Of a DNA stretch of 64,000 nt, positions 59,450 to 64,000 are shown in pieces. Source of the DNA: Velthaea sp965214335 (GTDB taxonomy: Bacteria > Vulcanimicrobiota > Vulcanimicrobiia > Vulcanimicrobiales > Vulcanimicrobiaceae); the NCBI GenBank assembly GCA_965214335.1, contig CBDCBO010000014.1, forward strand, positions 558,001 to 622,000, read 5' to 3'. The first letter of the stretch is position 1. Each line of letters opens with the position of its first letter. The position numbers and the translations under genes are program-made. The notes under the pieces are model-generated. The model saw nothing but the letters and a program-made list of their open reading frames with translations, was not told the DNA's origin and made no database searches.

Positions 59450-60126
59450 CACGCGAGCACCTCGCCGGTGATGTACGGGTCGAGGGCGCGACGGATCTTC
59501 GCGCGGGCCCGGTGGAGCAGTACACGCACGTGAGTCTCGGTAAGCTCTAAGGCGTTACAGACGTCGCCCGTCGCATGGCCGGCGATGTCGCGCAAGATGA
59601 TCACGGTCCGCTGGGCCGGCGGCAGCATGTCGATCGCCGCGTCGATGCGAGTCCGCAGCTCGCGGCCCAGCAGTCGCTCTTCGGGGCGCTCGCCCCACGA
59701 GACGACGTCTTCCCGCCAATGCCCGGGCCAGCGCGCGTCAGGGCCGGCGAACCGGTCGGCGGCGACCGCTGGATCGTCGCGTTCGGTTTCTTCGCGCGCG
59801 AGTGCTGAAAACGGAACGCTGCGTGCGTCACGAACGCCGCGCGTTTTCGCGCGATTGACGACGATGGTGAAAATCCAGCTGCGCACGCTACTGCGTCCCT
59901 CGAAGGCCGCCAAGCCGCGCAGCACGCCCAGCCACGCTTCCTGCACCACGTCTTCGGCGGCGGCATCATCGCGGACGTACGCGCGCGCGATCTTGTGCAT
60001 CGCCGACGCGTAGCGATCCACCAACGTCAAGAACGCAGCTTCGTCGCCGGCGCGCAGTTGGGCCAAAAGCGCGTTCTCATCCGATCCGCTGTAACGTTCG
60101 CCGCCTTCATCGAGACGTAACGGCAT
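59449..60126 (-). CDS. ECF RNA polymerase sigma factor
   Basis: This sigma-70-family factor of about 225 residues has region 2 in AFLTLVDRYASAMHKIARAY and VRDDAAAEDVVQEAWLGVLR, and region 4 in DMLPPAQRTVIILRDIAGHA with LELTETHVRVLLHRARAKIR. A linker of about 50 residues between them is long for the family. The start is set at ATG 60126, which has GAAGGA about 7 bases upstream; ATG 60135 has no room for a binding site. The partner anti-sigma gene follows. Divergent DM13 genes 30 bases away may be its targets. Confidence 0.88.
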   Translation of the reverse strand: MPLRLDEGGERYSGSDENALLAQLRAGDEAAFLTLVDRYASAMHKIARAYVRDDAAAEDVVQEAWLGVLRGLAAFEGRSSVRSWIFTIVVNRAKTRGVRDARSVPFSALAREETERDDPAVAADRFAGPDARWPGHWREDVVSWGERPEERLLGRELRTRIDAAIDMLPPAQRTVIILRDIAGHATGDVCNALELTETHVRVLLHRARAKIRRALDPYITGEVLA

Positions 60127-60155
60127 CGCACTCATCCTTCATCGAGGACCGTATC

Positions 60156-60314
60156 GTGAAAAAGCTTATCCGCAAACCCGCCGTCGTCATTCTGGGCACG
60201 CTCGTCGTCGTCATGCTTTGGCTGGCGTTTCGTCCCGAACTGCTCTTCGTCAACAAGACAGTCAACGATCCGTTTCCGGCGACGACCGCGACAACATCGA
60301 CGTCGCACCTGTAA
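60156..60314 (+). CDS. 52-residue membrane anchor resembling the N-terminus of DM13 proteins
   Basis: The frame starts with GTG at 60156 behind GAGGA and reads MKKLIRKPAVVILGTLVVVM, then LWLAFRPELLFVNKTVNDPF, and ends PATTATTSTSHL. The single helix plus FRPELLFVNKTVNDPFP is what normally precedes a DM13 domain in one polypeptide. Here it ends at TAA, and a separate secreted DM13 protein is encoded 58 bases later. It could dock or localise the DM13 protein at the membrane. The gene is too short for routine gene calling but the homology makes it credible. Confidence 0.7.
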   Translation: MKKLIRKPAVVILGTLVVVMLWLAFRPELLFVNKTVNDPFPATTATTSTSHL

Positions 60315-60372
60315 CGAAACCGCCGCAGCCAAGACTCAACAACATCTCACCGCCGCGTAGCGGCAACTAAAA

Positions 60373-60795
60373 ATGAAAGCCATCATCATGAACACCGCAA
60401 CCCGCGCCGCTCTTGCCCTTACAATCTTCGCCGGCCTCATGCCGCTTGCCGCAAATGCCGCTCCGTCGGCGCTCACCTCCGGAGCGTTTGTCAGCGGCGC
60501 ACATGCGACCACCGGCAGCGCCACCATTTACAAGCTCGACGACGGTAGTCGCCTGCTGCGTCTGACCAACTTCGAAACGTCCAATGGCCCCAAAGTTCAC
60601 GTCATCCTTGCCGACCACGCAATTAGCGGCAATAACGTCGAGAACGCCAAATCGTTTGACCTGGGCGACCTCAAGGGCAACACCGGCAATCAAAATTATG
60701 TCATCCCCGCCAACGTAAACCTCGCCGACGTTAAGTCCGTCGCGATCTACTGTGAACGCTTCAACGTGAACTTCGGCGCCGCAAGCCTAAAGTAA
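60373..60795 (+). CDS. Secreted DM13-domain protein
   Basis: This 140-residue protein has a signal peptide (ATRAALALTIFAGLMPLAAN) and one DM13 domain: LTSGAFVSGAHATTGSATIY, SRLLRLTNFETSNGPKVHVI and VIPANVNLADVKSVAIYCER. The conserved Cys in AIYCERFNVNFG is present; DM13 was proposed to take part in redox or hydroxylation reactions in electron-transfer chains. ATG 60388 is an alternative start. It probably forms an operon with the upstream anchor gene and is likely controlled by the divergent ECF sigma factor. Confidence 0.85.
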   Translation: MKAIIMNTATRAALALTIFAGLMPLAANAAPSALTSGAFVSGAHATTGSATIYKLDDGSRLLRLTNFETSNGPKVHVILADHAISGNNVENAKSFDLGDLKGNTGNQNYVIPANVNLADVKSVAIYCERFNVNFGAASLK

Positions 60796-60826
60796 GCTCG
60801 GCGGGCAACGTCGCGGGCCAACGCCG

Positions 60827-61822
60827 TCAATGCCGGCAAATCGTTGCCCGCATCACATGCCGGTCGGCGACGGAATAATACAGCGCGATACGGTCGCCGT
60901 CCGCAACGGCCGACGCGGCGAACGCGATGTCGGTATCTTCGGGGTAACGCCGCTCCCCGGGCAACACGAGCGGATATTCGCAGCGCGCGACGACACGGGT
61001 GAACATCGGGTCGAAGACCACCCAGCCGATGCGCCACTGCGCCGCGCGCGTCGCGCCGTTATAGAACATCACCGGCAGAATGTCGCCGCCACCGATGACG
61101 GGGCCGGTACTGAGATGCCACTCGTCCCAACCGGGCCGGGCGGAGAACAGCGGCGTCTGCACGGCCCATGGGCCGTCGACGTGCGGCGCGGACGCAATAC
61201 CGATTTTCGAGCGGTCTTCGTGCGCGTACTCGAAAAACAGCCGCCATGTTCCGTCGGCGGCACGCACGATCTCGGCTTCTTTGGGATTTGTCGCACTGGG
61301 GGTCGACGGCAGCGCGATCCCGCGCTTGTCGAGACGTTCGAGCGACGGTCCGCGAGCGAGCAGCAGTTCGCCGCGCTTGACGCGCTCGTTCCAGCCGCTG
61401 TAATAAACGTAGTACGTTCCGTTGACGAATGCGACGGTCGGATCTTCACAGCCGCCGCTGTCATAGGAACCCGCGACGTCCTCGCCCGGTGCGATTACGG
61501 GCGTGTCGCCCAGCGCGAAATCTCGCCCATTGAGCGAAATGCCGCGGTGGATGCGCGCAACCTTCTCGGCCGGGTTCTCCGAATAATTGACGACGCGTAA
61601 AAGCAGCTCGAAGCGTTCGGCATCGCGCCAGACGAACGGGCTGAGCTTATACATGCTTTCGAGCGTACTCGAGCATGCATACGCGACATGTTCGATTCGT
61701 TCGAGCGTGAAGTCGTGGGTCACCGCAGCTTGCGATGCCGCCAAGCCCGTCTCCGGTAGATTAGATTTGCTATCAGGTTGGATGGATTTCCCGTCGCGGA
61801 CATCGGCGTCTCGTCGGCTCAT
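60827..61822 (-). CDS. GH130/GH43-like five-bladed beta-propeller glycosidase family protein
   Basis: This protein of about 331 residues has repeated propeller strands. Diagnostic segments are SYDSGGCEDPTVAFVNGTYY (acid in EDP), YYSGWNERVKRGELLLARGP, NPKEAEIVRAADGTWRLFFE and WHLSTGPVIGGGDILPVMFY. They match glycoside phosphorylases and hydrolases of the GH130 type, which act on mannosides. No sugar transporter or other glycan gene is adjacent. The first 40 residues look disordered, so the true start may lie further in. Confidence 0.75.
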   Translation of the reverse strand: MSRRDADVRDGKSIQPDSKSNLPETGLAASQAAVTHDFTLERIEHVAYACSSTLESMYKLSPFVWRDAERFELLLRVVNYSENPAEKVARIHRGISLNGRDFALGDTPVIAPGEDVAGSYDSGGCEDPTVAFVNGTYYVYYSGWNERVKRGELLLARGPSLERLDKRGIALPSTPSATNPKEAEIVRAADGTWRLFFEYAHEDRSKIGIASAPHVDGPWAVQTPLFSARPGWDEWHLSTGPVIGGGDILPVMFYNGATRAAQWRIGWVVFDPMFTRVVARCEYPLVLPGERRYPEDTDIAFAASAVADGDRIALYYSVADRHVMRATICRH

Positions 61823-61926
61823 ATCGTGGATGCTACGCCGGCGGTGCCCGTCACGCGCGTGCCTCAGCTTACAGTTATGCCGATTTCCAGCATTGGAGAA
61901 CGCCGGCCGTGCAGCACCGGAGTCGT

Positions 61927-62511
61927 TTACGGTGTGAGCGGACGCCGGCCTTCGAGCGCTTTGGCCAAGGTCACTTCGTCGGCGTAGTCCAGATCGCCGC
62001 CGATCGGCAAGCCGTACGCTAAACGCGTCACGCGGACGCCGCTGGGCGCGATCAAGCGCGACAAATACAGCGCGGTGGCCTCGCCTTCAGCATTGGGATT
62101 GGTTGCGACCACGACTTCCTGCGGATCGCCGTCGGCGATGCGTTCGATGAGTTCCTTGACGCGCAATTGGGCCGGCCCGATCCCATCCATCGGCGCAATG
62201 ACGCCGCCCAACACGTGGTAGCGTCCGTTGTATGCAGCGGTGCGTTCGAGCGCGTAGATGTCCTTTGCTTCCGCTACGACGCAGAGCAGCGACGCGTCGC
62301 GCCGCAAGTCGGCGCAAATGTCGCACGGATCGTCTTCGGTAATGGCAAAACAGCGCGAGCAAAGGCGCACGCGATCCTTGAGCGCAACGATCGCGTCGGC
62401 CAATGCCACAGCGTCGGCTCGTGGGCGATTGAGCAAGTAGAACACCAGCCGCGCCGCGGTCTTAGGACCGATCGTGGGCAGCTTGGAGAATTCGTTGATG
62501 AGGGCCGCCAC
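61927..62511 (-). CDS. recR: Recombination mediator RecR
   Basis: This protein of about 194 residues has a helix-hairpin-helix start (FSKLPTIGPKTAARLVFYLL), a zinc finger (CSRCFAITEDDPCDIC) and a Toprim domain (LLCVVAEAKDIYALERTAAY, VVATNPNAEGEATALYLSRL), with the C-terminal YGLPIGGDLDYADEVTLAKA. It loads RecA in the RecFOR pathway. The GTG at 62511 makes the N-terminus 5-8 residues shorter than usual; the upstream frame continues (LINAIAGPVAA) to a TAG with no ATG, so an ATT or CTT start is conceivable. It follows ybaB and dnaX as in many bacteria. Confidence 0.92.
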   Translation of the reverse strand: MAALINEFSKLPTIGPKTAARLVFYLLNRPRADAVALADAIVALKDRVRLCSRCFAITEDDPCDICADLRRDASLLCVVAEAKDIYALERTAAYNGRYHVLGGVIAPMDGIGPAQLRVKELIERIADGDPQEVVVATNPNAEGEATALYLSRLIAPSGVRVTRLAYGLPIGGDLDYADEVTLAKALEGRRPLTP

Positions 62512-62548
62512 CGGCCCGGCAATGGCGTTGATTAAAAGCGCCTACGGT

Positions 62549-62857
62549 TCACATCAAACCCGGAATGCGCATGCCGCCGGTCAGCGCACCCATCTTGCTC
62601 GAACTGAGCGCCTGGACTTTGCCCAATGCATCGTTGAGTGCGATAACGACGAGATCTTCGAGCGTCTCGATGTCATCCGGATCGACGGCTTCAGGCTTGA
62701 GCGTGAGTTTGGTGACCTTGAAGTCGCCGTTGACGCCGACGGTGACCGCGCCGCCGCCCGCGCTCCCCTCGACGATCGTGTTGGCGAGCTCCTCTTGAAC
62801 GCGCGTCATCTCTTGCTGCATTTTGCGAACTTGCGCCATCATCTGAGCTTGATTCAT
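62549..62857 (-). CDS. ybaB: YbaB/EbfC nucleoid-associated protein
   Basis: This 102-residue protein has a long N-terminal helix (QMMAQVRKMQQEMTRVQEEL) followed by the central strands with GGGAVTVGVNGDFKVTKLTL. It dimerises and binds DNA. Its place between dnaX and recR is a widely conserved order linked to recombinational repair and replication. Confidence 0.92.
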   Translation of the reverse strand: MNQAQMMAQVRKMQQEMTRVQEELANTIVEGSAGGGAVTVGVNGDFKVTKLTLKPEAVDPDDIETLEDLVVIALNDALGKVQALSSSKMGALTGGMRIPGLM

Positions 62858-62917
62858 GTCGGAGGGAATGCTTTCTGTGACGAGCGGGCGCGGCTCGCTG
62901 AGCCGAACGCGCGGGGG

Positions 62918-64000
62918 TTACGTCGGCAGCGTGTCGTTGGCATACCGGACGAGATCGGTTTCTTCGTTGAGGGGGGCCGTGCTTTGTGCGACCGGCTCGC
63001 GGCTTTCGATCTTGACCCGAATCTGCAGCGGGCGGCCCAAAACCCCGGCAATCGCGGCGTGCACGACCGACAGATTCGACTTGAGCATTTCAGCGCGCGG
63101 CGGATCCGGGACGCGCAAAGTCACCGTATCGCCGTCAAGTGCATCGACGACCGTTTGCGATAAGACCGAACTGACCTGAACCTTTTCCGAAACGGCTCGG
63201 GTGCGCACATTCTGCCACAGCGATTGCAACTTCTGCAGCGACAGTTCGGCCACCGGCGCGACACCGTTGCGCGGCGGCATCTGCAGCCGCGGCACCTGCG
63301 GCTGAGCCGAAGCTGGTCGCGCTTCGGGCACCGGCGCCGCCGGCGCGGCGGGACGGGCAATCGCCGCCGCCGGCGGATCGGCGACCCGGGCCGCGGGTCC
63401 GGCCGGCCGCGGGCGCGGAGCGGCCGGCTCGGCGGCACGAGCCGGAGCGGCGGACTCGCCGTTTTCCAACGCGGCGACGCGGGCGGCCAACGCGTCGAGC
63501 GCCGGGTCTTCGTGTTGCAGCATGAAACGCAGCAGCGCGGTTTCGATTTCGAGTCGCGCGTTACCCGATCCGCGGGCCGCGCCGAGCGCGTCTGAAAGCA
63601 ATCGCAAACCGCGAATGAGCCGCGCTTGGGGTGTCGTAACGGCGAGATCGCGCGCGGCCGCGGCATCGTCGGCCGACAGATCGCGGCTCAACAATTCCGG
63701 ATTGATGCGGGCCACGAGCAGGTGCCGGAATTCGGCGATCGTCCCGCGGATCAATCCGGTCATATCGCTGCCGGCATCACTGGCATCGTCGATCGCCACC
63801 AGGGCCGCCGTCACCTCGCCGCTCAGCGCCGCGCCGAGGACGCGGCGCGCGAACTCGCGTCCGGTTTGGCCGAACGCGGCATCGACGGTTGCGGCGTCGA
63901 CCGGCCCGCCCGCGAACGCGACGACTTGTTCGAGCATCGTCAAGGCATCCCGCAAGCCGCCATCGGCGCGGTAGGCGATCGCCCCGAGTGCGGCATCGTC
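62918..64000 (-). CDS. dnaX: DNA polymerase III subunit gamma/tau (5' end outside the window)
   Basis: The frame runs open to the window edge, beginning DDAALGAIAYRADGGLRDAL followed by TMLEQVVAFAGG, which is the end of AAA+ domain II of the clamp loader. Domain III follows (AAFGQTGREFARRVLGAALS, AAARDLAVTTPQARLIRGLR). A Pro/Ala-rich linker (residues about 170-230) and a tau-like C-terminal domain (ELSLQKLQSLWQNVRTRAVS, RVPDPPRAEMLKSNLSVVHA) complete it. The gene loads the beta clamp and tethers the polymerase. The ATPase core lies outside the window. Confidence 0.92.
   Translation of the reverse strand, partial: DDAALGAIAYRADGGLRDALTMLEQVVAFAGGPVDAATVDAAFGQTGREFARRVLGAALSGEVTAALVAIDDASDAGSDMTGLIRGTIAEFRHLLVARINPELLSRDLSADDAAAARDLAVTTPQARLIRGLRLLSDALGAARGSGNARLEIETALLRFMLQHEDPALDALAARVAALENGESAAPARAAEPAAPRPRPAGPAARVADPPAAAIARPAAPAAPVPEARPASAQPQVPRLQMPPRNGVAPVAELSLQKLQSLWQNVRTRAVSEKVQVSSVLSQTVVDALDGDTVTLRVPDPPRAEMLKSNLSVVHAAIAGVLGRPLQIRVKIESREPVAQSTAPLNEETDLVRYANDTLPT

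Overview
The window is 64 kb of gene-dense, GC-rich bacterial chromosome with no tRNA, rRNA, CRISPR array, IS element or phage module that I could see. The gene set suggests a deep-branching diderm-like lineage. It has a beta-barrel-like secreted protein, an RNase E/G, a Min system with MinE, an actinobacterial/firmicute-type SOS box, and many GTG/TTG starts joined by 1-4 base overlaps. A Candidatus Eremiobacterota (WPS-2)-like genome would fit, but that placement is inference from gene content only.

Layout. 1-4.3 kb: a cut-off PLP aldolase, then an SOS-boxed error-prone polymerase (dnaE2). 4.3-9.2 kb: a metal-response block with a cytochrome c remnant, a Met/His-rich barrel protein, a BlaI/M56 repressor-sensor pair, and a CsoR-type repressor with a DUF318 permease. 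9.4-13.5 kb: accessory enzymes and regulators (a cysteine-hydrolase relative, a dehydrogenase remnant, an NTF2-like protein facing a CGNR regulator across a 28-bp palindrome, and an AraC regulator facing an SDR). 13.6-16.0 kb: an arsenic operon, arsR-arsI-aquaporin-arsN/arsC fusion. 16.1-20.5 kb: a His-rich cation exporter and a tight operon of NrtR-like regulator, SPFH protein and NAD-kinase-like protein. 20.6-22.3 kb: three small secreted proteins of unknown function. 22.7-28.3 kb: a cysteine-synthase family enzyme with a possible leader peptide, a dienelactone hydrolase and a YhaO/YhaN-like nuclease pair. 28.7-30.8 kb: acyl-CoA dehydrogenase, peroxiredoxin and a photoactive yellow protein (PYP) homologue with Tyr42, Glu46 and Cys69 in place.

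30.9-46.4 kb is an envelope and division region. On the plus strand lie ftsE, ftsX, a response regulator with a GGDDF domain, a LytM/M23 hydrolase and two tandem C-terminal processing proteases. On the minus strand lies one long operon: minC, minD, a second minD, minE, rodA, a small unknown, RNase E/G and a HAD phosphatase. 46.6-58.5 kb: an M48 protease, a DUF697 protein, a MASE4-SpoIIE phosphatase and the RDD / SpoIIM / DUF58 / MoxR / DUF4350 / DUF4129 membrane cluster. 58.5-64 kb: a MOSC protein, an ECF sigma factor with its zinc anti-sigma factor, a DM13 protein whose membrane anchor is a separate 52-residue gene, a GH130-like protein, and the conserved recR-ybaB-dnaX group.

A theme across the first 23 kb is that several regulator and stress genes have a -10-like hexamer 5-8 bases before the start codon, which suggests leaderless transcripts. 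The most unusual items are the PYP homologue, the NrtR-SPFH-NAD-kinase-like operon, the doubled minD, the split DM13 protein and the leaderless promoter pattern.
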